Source of the DNA: an uncultured Pseudomonadota bacterium
GTDB taxonomy: Bacteria > Pseudomonadota > Gammaproteobacteria > Burkholderiales > Thiobacillaceae
NCBI GenBank assembly: GCA_903835655.1
Contig: CAILNT010000008.1
Coordinates: 1-64,000, forward strand
DNA length: 64,000 bases
Direction: 5' to 3'
This document shows, one piece after another, positions 17,553-25,163 of the stretch. The notes beneath the pieces are model-generated. The model was given only the letters and a program-made list of their open reading frames with translations, ran no database searches and was not told the origin of the DNA. The position numbers were made by a program, and so were the translations under genes. Position 1 is the stretch's first letter. The number at the start of each line of letters is the position of its first letter.

Positions 17553-18657
17553 ATGGAAGCCGAACGCCTCAATCTGATCGAAGCCCATCTTGCCGACCTG
17601 GCGCGCCGCGCCGAAGAGTCTCGGGGGTATCTTTGACTACGCTGGCAAGCATGACCGCCTAGCCGAAGTCGCCGGTCTCCTGGAAGACCCAAAAATCTGG
17701 GACGACGCCAAGCGCGCGCAGGAACTGGGTCGAGAACGCCGGGAACTGGAGAACGTGGTCTTCAATCTGGACAAGATCGGCCAGGGCCTGGGCGAATACC
17801 AGGAGTTGTTCGAACTCGCCCGCGAAGAAGGAGACGACGACACCCTGGAAGCGGTGGAAGCCGAGGTCGCGGGACTGGAAAAACTGGTCGCCGACCTGGA
17901 ATTCCGTCGCATGTTTTCCGGTGAGATGGACCCTGCCAACTGCTTCATCGACATCCAGGCCGGCTCTGGCGGCACCGAGGCGCAGGATTGGGCGGGGATG
18001 CTGGAGCGCATGTACATCCGCTACGGCGAGCGACGCGGCTTCAAGGTGGAGGTGCTGGAAGAGTCCGAGGGCGAGGTTGCCGGCCTGAAATCGGCCACCA
18101 TCAAGTTCAGCGGCGACTACGCCTATGGCTATCTGCGCACCGAAACCGGGGTGCACCGCCTGGTGCGCAAGTCGCCCTTCGATTCCAATGCGCGCCGCCA
18201 TACTTCTTTTTCCAGCGTGTTCGTTTACCCGGAAGTGGACGACTCCATCGAGATCGACATCAATCCGGCCGACCTGCGCATCGACACCTACCGCGCCAGC
18301 GGCGCCGGCGGCCAGCACATCAACAAGACCGACTCGGCGGTGCGTATCACCCACATGCCGACGAACATCGTGGTGCAGTGCCAGAACGATCGTTCGCAGC
18401 ACAAGAACCGCGCCGAGGCCATGGCCATGCTGAAATCGCGGCTCTACGAATCGGAATTGCGTAAACGCCAGGCCGAGCAGCAGAAGCTGGAAGACTCCAA
18501 GACCGACATCGGCTGGGGCCACCAGATCCGCTCCTATGTGCTGGACCAGTCGCGGATCAAGGATCTGCGCACCAACTACGAAGTCGGCAATACCCAGGGC
18601 GTGCTCGACGGCGATCTCGATCCCTTCATCGAAGCCAGCCTGAAACAGGGGGTTTGA
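17553..18657 (+). CDS. prfB: Peptide chain release factor 2, with programmed +1 frameshift
   Basis: RF2 recognises UGA and UAA stop codons and releases the peptide. Translation from ATG 17553 runs 27 codons to an in-frame TGA at 17634-17636. The context is a Shine-Dalgarno-like GGGGG run, TAT, CTT, TGA, C, the classic autoregulatory +1 slip site. After skipping T17634 the frame continues from GAC at 17635 to the stop at 18655-18657, giving 367 residues. The mature protein has the stop-codon-reading SPFD motif (residues about 208-211) and GGQ (in [13 protein letters not shown]) for hydrolysis. When RF2 is scarce ribosomes shift and make more, so the level is self-adjusting. Confidence 0.97.
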
Positions 18658-18741
18658 CCCGCCGCTGGCGACTTCGCGGTAAGGCGGAACGCGCAGCAGT
18701 TCCGATCGAGCAAGCGGCGGATCGCCATTCGGGAATCCGCC

Positions 18742-19122
18742 CTAAGGTGCCGGCGCCAGATAGATCTCGATCAATACCCGTTTCCATGGGTCGCGCGACT
18801 TCTGTAGATGCAGGATGCGGGCTTCCACGGGCGTGCCACGATCCATCAGGCGGGCCAGGTCGACGTTGTCGGCGCGCGGAGCATAGCCGATCTGGGTGCC
18901 GTGCCATTCCACGCGCACCGCCCTGGGATCATAAGGATTGTCGGGTTCGCGTCGCAGGCTGAGCGCATCGCCCGCGTTCATCAGCGGGAACAGGGCGGCC
19001 CCCGCGTAGTACTGAAATCCAGCCAGGGGCGAGACCTGGAGGATTTCCCGCTGCTCGACCTCCGCGGCAATCGCCGTCCCGACCAGGCACAACACGATCG
19101 GCAGCAGGCGCCAGAGCTTCAT
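18742..19122 (-). CDS. Secreted HIRAN-domain protein
   Basis: A 126-residue protein with a signal peptide (MKLWRLLPIVLCLVGTAIAA) followed by a HIRAN domain. The domain runs from GFQYYAGAALFPLMNAGDAL through LRREPDNPYDPRAVRV and GTQIGYAPRADN to the C-terminus. HIRAN domains are best known for recognising DNA ends in helicases. A stand-alone copy behind a signal peptide points instead to a periplasmic role that is not defined. ATG 19122 is chosen because the signal peptide begins there. It is convergent with prfB and lies just downstream of the helicase gene on the same strand, with 67 bases between. Confidence 0.8.
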   Translation of the reverse strand: MKLWRLLPIVLCLVGTAIAAEVEQREILQVSPLAGFQYYAGAALFPLMNAGDALSLRREPDNPYDPRAVRVEWHGTQIGYAPRADNVDLARLMDRGTPVEARILHLQKSRDPWKRVLIEIYLAPAP

Positions 19123-19189
19123 GTCGGTGGCGCCGGCCACCTTGCCGCCGGGGTAATAAGACGCCGGCGGCTAGCCGGCGCTACATGCC

Positions 19190-21154
19190 TCACGCCCCGG
19201 CCTCGCGCAGCAGAAACGCCACCGCCTCGTCCTGCCGGCGGGTGCGCTTCATCGGCGGCAGGGCTTGCCAGACGCGGCGGCCATAGGGTTTGTCGACCAG
19301 GCGGGTGTCGCAGATCATGAGCACGCCGCGATCGCTTTCGCGCCGGATCAAGCGCCCGGCCCCCTGTTTCAGACTGATCACGGCGTGCGGCAACTGGTGG
19401 TCGAAGAAGGGATTCTTGCCCGCCTGCCGCAGCACTTCCATGCGCGCGGCCAGGACCGGATCGTCCGGCGGCTGGAAGGGCAGGCGGTCTATGACCACCA
19501 GAGAGAGCGCCTCGCCCGCCACGTCGACGCCTTCCCAGAAACTCTGGCTACCCAGCAGCACGGCGTTGCCCAGACGACGGAATTCGTCGAGCAGTTCGCT
19601 GCGGCTCTTCTCTCCTTGCAGCAGCAAGGGGAAGTGCACGCCTTCCTGGCTCATGCGCGTCTGTAGCAGCTTGTACGCGGCATTCATGGCACGCAGCGAG
19701 GTGAACAACAGGAACGCGCTCCCGCCACTGGCCACGAGCAAGGGCCAGGCGGCTTGCAACGCGGCTTCGGTGAAATCCGGCGAATTCGGGTCGGGCATGG
19801 TCGCGGGTACGTAGAGCAGCGCCTGGGTTGCGTAATCGAAGGGACTGTCCCATACGGCGGTGTCGGCTTCGAGTAGGCCGATTTCATGCAGGTAGTGGGA
19901 GAAATTTCCGCGCACCGAAAGCGTCGCGGAGGTGAAGATCCAGGCGCGCGCGTCGTTCTCGATCTGGCGCGCGAACAATTCGCCGGCATTGAGCGGCGTG
20001 GAATGGAACAGCACGGAATGCGTGGTGGCTTCCAGCCAGCGCACCATGCCCGCTTCGGGCGGGGCACCCGCGCCACCCGGATCCGGACTCGCGGGCGCGA
20101 GCCATTTCTCCAGACGGCTGGCGGCTTCGCGGCAACGAACATGGCACTGGGCCAGCGTCTCCGCCCGCTCCGCTTGCGACTCCAGCAAGGCATCGAGCCT
20201 GGCCAGGCGCGACACCATCTCGATCACGGCTTCGCGAAATTCCTCGCGCTCCAGGGCACGCGCCGCCGGCAGGCGTGCCTGCGCCAGTCCCAGTCCCAGG
20301 CGCACGTCGCGGGCCGCGGTTTCCAGTTCGCCCGCGGCGATCTGGAGATCGGGAAAGTCCGCGGCCGCCACCGCGGCTTCCACCTTCACGTCGCGACACA
20401 GGTCGATGAGGACGCCGGTGGTGACGGTTTCCCCGAAGAACAGGCTGGCCGTGGCCGGAAGCTGGTGCGCCTCGTCGAAGATCACAGCGTTGCTCGCCGG
20501 CAGGAGCTCGCCCGCGCCTTCGTCCTTGAGCCAAACATCGGCGAAGAACAAATGATGGTTGACCACGACCACGTCGGCTTCCAGTGCGTTCTTGCGCGCC
20601 TTCAGCACGAAGCAGTCCTTGTGGTCCGGGCACTCGCTGCCCAGGCAGTTGTCGCGGGTGGAGGTGGCAAACCCCCAGGCTGGAGAATCCTCGGGCACGT
20701 CGCCGCAGGCCATGCGGTCGCCGCTGTCGCTGATCGCGGCGAAGCGGGCGATGGCGCGCAGTTGCAGGGCTTCTTCGCGACTCTTCAGGCGCGCGTCCGC
20801 GAGGGCGCGTCCCAGGTGGTAGGGACAGACATAGTTGCTGCGCCCCTTCAGCAGGGCGATGCTCACCGGCCGTGCCAGGGCGGCGCGCACGGCGGGAATG
20901 TCGCGGTGGAAGAGTTGATCCTGCAAGGTCTTGGTGCCGGTGGAGACGATGACCTTGCCACCGAACAGCAGCGCGGGAATCAGGTAGGCCAGGGTTTTCC
21001 CGGTGCCTGTACCTGCTTCGGCTACCAGGCGGCCGCGCGACTCCAGGGTGGAATATATGCGCCGCGCCATCTCAAGTTGCTGCGCACGCGGCCGATACAT
21101 GGGGATCACCGCTTCGAGCGGGCCGCCGTCGGTGAAGAAGTCGTCCAGATTCAT
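19190..21154 (-). CDS. DinG/YoaA-type ATP-dependent DNA helicase
   Basis: A 654-residue superfamily 2 helicase of the XPD-like iron-sulfur group. Walker A is AGTGTGKT near residue 46. The iron-sulfur cysteines appear in YVCPYHL, MACGDV, and NCLGSECPDHKDCF, and the DEAH box is IFDEAHQL near 227. The C-terminal domain has LLFTSLRAM, GSQSFWEGVDV and the QGAGRLIRR motif VI. Such enzymes unwind 5'-tailed DNA and resolve R-loops or stalled forks. The length fits YoaA rather than the longer E. coli DinG, so no gene symbol is given. It is divergent from the hydrolase gene at 21286. Confidence 0.92.
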   Translation of the reverse strand: MNLDDFFTDGGPLEAVIPMYRPRAQQLEMARRIYSTLESRGRLVAEAGTGTGKTLAYLIPALLFGGKVIVSTGTKTLQDQLFHRDIPAVRAALARPVSIALLKGRSNYVCPYHLGRALADARLKSREEALQLRAIARFAAISDSGDRMACGDVPEDSPAWGFATSTRDNCLGSECPDHKDCFVLKARKNALEADVVVVNHHLFFADVWLKDEGAGELLPASNAVIFDEAHQLPATASLFFGETVTTGVLIDLCRDVKVEAAVAAADFPDLQIAAGELETAARDVRLGLGLAQARLPAARALEREEFREAVIEMVSRLARLDALLESQAERAETLAQCHVRCREAASRLEKWLAPASPDPGGAGAPPEAGMVRWLEATTHSVLFHSTPLNAGELFARQIENDARAWIFTSATLSVRGNFSHYLHEIGLLEADTAVWDSPFDYATQALLYVPATMPDPNSPDFTEAALQAAWPLLVASGGSAFLLFTSLRAMNAAYKLLQTRMSQEGVHFPLLLQGEKSRSELLDEFRRLGNAVLLGSQSFWEGVDVAGEALSLVVIDRLPFQPPDDPVLAARMEVLRQAGKNPFFDHQLPHAVISLKQGAGRLIRRESDRGVLMICDTRLVDKPYGRRVWQALPPMKRTRRQDEAVAFLLREAGA

Positions 21155-21285
21155 GGGCCGAGTTTATCCGAGGCGGGCATGACTACGGCAGGTTAAGCTG
21201 TGCCCCGGTGTCGGGCGTGCCGATCCGTCTTGCCGCGCCCGGTGGATGGATTCGAGTTCTGATACCGACAACCGAGGAGATGGCG

Positions 21286-22122
21286 ATGCGTTTTTTCCTG
21301 CTGCTGCTGCTGAGCTGGAACTGCCTGGGTGTGCACGCGGAGCCAGTGGAGCTGACCATGGCCAACAAGCTGGTGGCATTGGCCGAGTATCGCAAGGGAA
21401 CCCCGAACAAGCCCGCCGTGATCCTGCTGCACGGCTTCCTCCAGACCCACGATTTTCCGACGGTGCACAGCCTGGTCGCCGGCCTGGTCGACGCCGGGTA
21501 TACGGTGTTGGCCCCCACGCTCACCCTGGGCGTGACCTACCGCAAACAGTCCATGGCTTGCGAGGCTATCCATACCCATACGATGCGAGACGGGATGGAA
21601 GAGATCGCCGCCTGGGTGGGCTGGCTCAAGGCGCGGCATCATGGCGATATCGTCCTGATAGGCCACAGTTTTGGCAGCCTCGAAGCGATCGCCTACCTCT
21701 CCGACAAGCACGATCAGGCGGTCACGCGCTTCATCGGCATCAGTGTGATCGAGGGGCGGCTTACGCTGGATGCGGCCCAGACCGCTCACCTCATCGCCGA
21801 GATGCGCCTGGCCGCGAATAGCGGCGAGCCGCGCGTGGTCGTCCACCAATTCTCCTTCTGTCAGCGCTACCAGAGTACGCCCAAGGGCTTGCTGTCCTAC
21901 CTGGAGTGGACGCCGCGGCGGGTACTGGACGCGGCCGCCGGCCTGCCCGTGCCCAGCCTGTTCATCATGGGGGGGCGCGACGATCGCCTCGGCAACGGTT
22001 GGGTGAGCCAGCTCAAGGTGCGTAGTCGGGTGAAAATCATCGAGGGCGCCAATCATTTCATGGACGGGGAATACGAGTTCGACATGATCGATGCGGTACT
22101 CGCCGAGTTGAAGGTTTCCTGA
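21286..22122 (+). CDS. Secreted alpha/beta hydrolase
   Basis: A 278-residue alpha/beta-hydrolase fold protein with a signal peptide (MRFFLLLLLSWNCLGVHA). The oxyanion-hole HG is in VILLHGFLQTHDF, the nucleophile elbow is GHSFGS, the acid is probably in MGGRDDR, and the His lies in EGANHF, so the triad looks complete. The substrate is unknown. GAGGAG at 21274-21279 sits six bases ahead of ATG 21286, which fixes the start. It is followed after four bases by the GGDEF-EAL gene, so the two are probably cotranscribed, though a functional link is not obvious. Confidence 0.85.
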   Translation: MRFFLLLLLSWNCLGVHAEPVELTMANKLVALAEYRKGTPNKPAVILLHGFLQTHDFPTVHSLVAGLVDAGYTVLAPTLTLGVTYRKQSMACEAIHTHTMRDGMEEIAAWVGWLKARHHGDIVLIGHSFGSLEAIAYLSDKHDQAVTRFIGISVIEGRLTLDAAQTAHLIAEMRLAANSGEPRVVVHQFSFCQRYQSTPKGLLSYLEWTPRRVLDAAAGLPVPSLFIMGGRDDRLGNGWVSQLKVRSRVKIIEGANHFMDGEYEFDMIDAVLAELKVS

Positions 22123-22126
22123 AACG

Positions 22127-24331
22127 ATGAAACCGCAAAGCATTGCCCGCCTAGCCAGTCTGTTCATCCTGGGGGTGGCGGGTTTCATCCTGCTGTTAGG
22201 CGCCTATCTCTGGCTCGAGACCGAACGGGTTTCCCGGGAGATCCGTGCGCGCGAGGAGCAGAGTGCACGCGCCGAGGTCATGGCGGGTCTGAAGCAGATG
22301 CAAAGCCGCGCGGACAGCCTGGCCCGCGCCCTGGCTTTATGGGATGAGACCCGGCAGCAACTGGTTTTCACGGACTATTACACGCTGTGGCGCGATGCTC
22401 GCGTGCGCGATGCCGGCATGGTTCCGGAAAGCGTGGAGGCCGTCGGTCTCTACGACAAACAGGGTCGCATCCTGGTCGCACCCGCAGCGGCTCATCCCCT
22501 GTTGCGGCAAGTGCCTGGAGTGGCGCCGCTCTTCCTGCTACAGCGGGAACATGGCCGCAGCTATTTTCTCGTATTCCTGCCGGTGCATGCCGATCCCGAT
22601 GGCGGCATCCTGCTGGGCTATCTTGGCCTGAAATTCGACTACGCGAGGGAATTGCGACAGGTCCGCACTTACCAGTTCGCCGACCTGGGGAAATTGCGCG
22701 TGGACTTGCCCGAGGGCAGTTCCGTGAGCCTGGCGCAGGCGCCGACCTATACCCGTTATTCCACGTATCTGAATCCGGATCGAGTGGCTTTCCACGATCT
22801 CTTCCTCACTTCCTTGCTGCGCCTGATGGTCGTCATCCTGTTCCTGCTGTTCCTCGCGGCCTGGTTGTTGCAGCACCTGTTGGTACGGCCGTTGCGGGCG
22901 TTCTCCGCGGAAATCGCCCAGTTGCGCGAGCCCGGCGTCCACCTGCCCGGGAAATCGTACATCGTGCCTCTGGCCGTCCTGGAACTGGAGAACATGCGCC
23001 ATTCCTTCAACGACTATCAAATGCGCCTGTCCGCACTACACAACAACCTGGAGCAGAACAGTCGCGACTTTTACGACCAGGCGCGTCGCGATGCGCTCAC
23101 CGGTGCCTTCAACCGACGCGCCTTCGACGAAGACTGGAAATCTCAGGACGAAGACCGGCGTCTGGGACCACTCGCCCTGTTGCTGTTCGATTGCGATCAT
23201 TTCAAGGCGATCAACGATACCTATGGCCACCAGACCGGCGATCTGGTGATCCAGAACATCGCCGCGGCCTTGCTCGAGGCCCTGCGCAGCGCCGACCGAC
23301 TGTACCGTCTGGGCGGGGATGAGTTCGTGACCATCCTGTCCGAGGCCGACTCCTACCGCGCCGAGGTGGTGGCGGAACGCTGCATCGAACATGTGCTGAG
23401 CATGAACTTTCGCCAGTACGGCATGAGTGAACCGGCCACCATCAGCATCGGTATCGCCCTGTCGGAAGGGGATGGCATCACCCTGCATGAGCTGCAAAAA
23501 CGCGCCGATCTCGCCATGTACACCGCCAAACGTCCGGGTAGCCGCAAGCTGGTGTTCTATAGCGAGGACATGGGAGGCATGGCCGCATTGGTGGGCAACC
23601 GGGAAATCAGTGCGGTGTTCCAGGCCATCGCAAACCCGGATTTGATCGAACTTCATTACCAGTCGGTGATACGCCTGCCGATGGAAATCAGGGAATACGT
23701 GGAAGCATTGACACGAATTCGCTTCGAAGGCGAATTGATCGGGCCGGGCGCGATCTTTCCCATCGTCCAGGCGCGCAACCTGGATATGGAACTCGACCTG
23801 GCCGTGCTGCGCGCCCTGGAGCGTGACATGACCCTGGGGCGACTGCCGGCGGGGCAGGGGGTTTCGGTCAACCTGTCGGCGCCCAGCATCGTCAACGCCA
23901 AGGTGGTGGATGCGTTGATCGAGTTGATCCACAAGCAACCGGGAAGGAAGATGGTCGCGGAAATCACGGAAACCGCGCTGATCACCCAAATCGAGGTCGC
24001 CTCCGACAACATCCGCCGCCTGCGCGAAACGGGCTGCCTGGTGGCCCTCGACGACTTCGGTAGCGGCTATTCCTCGCTGCGCTATCTGGCTTCGATGCCG
24101 GTGGATCTGGTGAAATTCGACATCAGCATGGTGCGCCTCCTGGAGAGCGGCGACCGCCGTCAGTGCTTGATGATGGAGGAGATCGCCAATCTGGTCGTGA
24201 CCGCCGGCTACGAGATGGTGGCTGAAGGCGTGGAGACCCGTGAGTTGCTCGACAAGGTCATCAGCCTGGGTTTCTCCCACGCCCAGGGCTTCTACTTCGA
24301 CCAGCCAACCGCGCCGAACGAGTGGTCATAA
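22127..24331 (+). CDS. Membrane GGDEF-EAL cyclic di-GMP protein with CHASE4-like sensor
   Basis: A 734-residue protein with a membrane helix (about 10-29), a periplasmic region of about 190 residues with the CHASE4-like WDETRQQLVFTDY pattern, and a second helix (about 226-248). A GGDEF domain (about 310-475) and an EAL domain (about 487-730) follow. The cyclase signature RLGGDEF is intact with an RSAD I-site. The phosphodiesterase residues are also present: EALTR, NLSAPS, EITE, DDFGSGYSSL, VKFD and AEGVET. Both activities are therefore possible, and which prevails cannot be told. It starts four bases after the hydrolase stop. Confidence 0.92.
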   Translation: MKPQSIARLASLFILGVAGFILLLGAYLWLETERVSREIRAREEQSARAEVMAGLKQMQSRADSLARALALWDETRQQLVFTDYYTLWRDARVRDAGMVPESVEAVGLYDKQGRILVAPAAAHPLLRQVPGVAPLFLLQREHGRSYFLVFLPVHADPDGGILLGYLGLKFDYARELRQVRTYQFADLGKLRVDLPEGSSVSLAQAPTYTRYSTYLNPDRVAFHDLFLTSLLRLMVVILFLLFLAAWLLQHLLVRPLRAFSAEIAQLREPGVHLPGKSYIVPLAVLELENMRHSFNDYQMRLSALHNNLEQNSRDFYDQARRDALTGAFNRRAFDEDWKSQDEDRRLGPLALLLFDCDHFKAINDTYGHQTGDLVIQNIAAALLEALRSADRLYRLGGDEFVTILSEADSYRAEVVAERCIEHVLSMNFRQYGMSEPATISIGIALSEGDGITLHELQKRADLAMYTAKRPGSRKLVFYSEDMGGMAALVGNREISAVFQAIANPDLIELHYQSVIRLPMEIREYVEALTRIRFEGELIGPGAIFPIVQARNLDMELDLAVLRALERDMTLGRLPAGQGVSVNLSAPSIVNAKVVDALIELIHKQPGRKMVAEITETALITQIEVASDNIRRLRETGCLVALDDFGSGYSSLRYLASMPVDLVKFDISMVRLLESGDRRQCLMMEEIANLVVTAGYEMVAEGVETRELLDKVISLGFSHAQGFYFDQPTAPNEWS

Positions 24332-24410
24332 GCGATCTGCCCGCAGTGGCCCCGGTGAAACCTCAATCCGTTCGCCGCCTGGCGAAGGGCCTGCCTTTGA
24401 ACATCGAGCG

Positions 24411-24434
24411 CTTCGACAAGCTCAGCCCGAACGG
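24411..24434. repeat. dRS3-like dispersed repeat (CTTCGACAAGCTCAGCCCGA)
   Basis: This 24-base sequence matches the widely dispersed CTTCGACARGCTCAGSSCGAACGG type of repeat seen in many beta- and gammaproteobacterial genomes. A second copy in inverted orientation lies at about 30746-30769, where it encodes the first residues of HisH. Confidence 0.6.
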
Positions 24435-24451
24435 TGAATTCATGTGCCCCC

Positions 24452-24474
24452 GTGGGAGCGGGCTTGCCCGCGAT
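24452..24474. repeat. REP-type palindrome of the GTGGGAGCGGGCTTGCCCGC class
   Basis: The sequence forms a hairpin with arms GCGGGC/GCCCGC and follows the GTGGGAGCGGGCTTGCCCGC pattern that is abundant in pseudomonads and some other Proteobacteria. It lies in the repeat-rich gap downstream of the GGDEF-EAL gene and may act as a transcription end for it. Only one copy is seen in the window. Confidence 0.6.
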
Positions 24475-24549
24475 ACAACGGTGGCATTCGCGGGGCGCGC
24501 GCCGGAGGGAGCGGACTGGGTTGCTTTTCCTGGCTGTGCAAGAAAAATA

Positions 24550-24825
24550 ATCCTTGAATCCTCAGACGCACCCTCGGGCGTGTTCAACTGAGGATTCAAG
24601 GTTCAAGGATGTTGCCATCCACACCATGGAGCTGCCGGCTCGCAACGCTGCTTCGGATGCGGAAGTCATCAAATGCGCCGAGCGGGAACAGCGCATCGTG
24701 GTGACCAAGGATGCCGATTTCGTCGAATCCTTCCTCGTTTCCGGTAGGCGTGATCGAGGGCGCAATCCTCAATGTTCATGGGGCCTCACGGGGGAAAAGG
24801 AGCGGTCAAGTGAGGAATCAAGGAT
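24550..24825. repeat. MITE-like element, copy 2, with toxin-gene cargo
   Basis: This 276-base element has three parts. The left part is a hairpin with perfect 14-base arms, CCTTGAATCCTCAG at 24552-24565 and CTGAGGATTCAAGG at 24588-24601. The middle (24602-24748) encodes a DUF5615 fragment. The right part (24749-24825) is the 77-base tail shared with copy 1 at 9364-9440, ending in AAGTGAGGAATCAAGGAT. The outer ends are inverted relatives of each other. The element belongs to a dispersed family, non-autonomous as far as can be seen. Confidence 0.65.
24602..24748 (+). pseudogene. DUF5615 (PIN-like toxin) fragment
   Basis: An open frame of 49 codons reads FKDVAIHTMELPARNAASDA, then AEREQRIVVTKDADFVESFL and VSGR. 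This is the central part of DUF5615 proteins, PIN-like putative ribonucleases of toxin-antitoxin modules. The TKDADF motif holds the conserved acidic pair. The N-terminal 25-30 residues and the C-terminal third are missing, and no start codon or ribosome site belongs to it, so it should be inactive. It is framed exactly by the two conserved parts of the MITE-like element. Confidence 0.65.
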
Positions 24826-25163
24826 AATTGGTCGCCGGGCTAGCCCCGGCCAGTATCACCCGCCTTGCATGAATTTTGGAGTATCTTTAACGCTGCCGAA
24901 GCTGTGTGCTGTCTTATGGCTTCCATTCGGTTACGAATGATTTCATCATCCGGGGCGGCACCAACGATCACGAAGTTAGACTCGACCAGTACGGACGCTA
25001 CCCCAATACCCTCCCGCCGTTGTTCCGTCTGCCGGGTGAGGCGCCCGGCTCCACCCATACGCATCTGCCATCTACGCCATGACCGGATCATCGCCCCTCG
25101 CCGCAGGTTCGCCATCCCGTAAGCCCCTGGCCGGCAGCCGCCCTGCCTGAACTGTCCCCCGCC
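24826..25163. other. Gene-free stretch upstream of the 1251-residue hybrid kinase
   Basis: No frame here carries recognisable protein features on either strand. A minus-strand frame reading VLVESNFVIVGAAPDDEIIR is the most protein-like, but it has no start and continues as an obvious shadow of the kinase gene. It may be the eroded end of a gene. No clear promoter was seen. Confidence 0.4.

Noticed and set aside
17634-17636. Selenocysteine or nonsense mutation at the in-frame TGA of prfB
   Set aside because: The context is the standard RF2 frameshift site, and the downstream frame is intact in +1.
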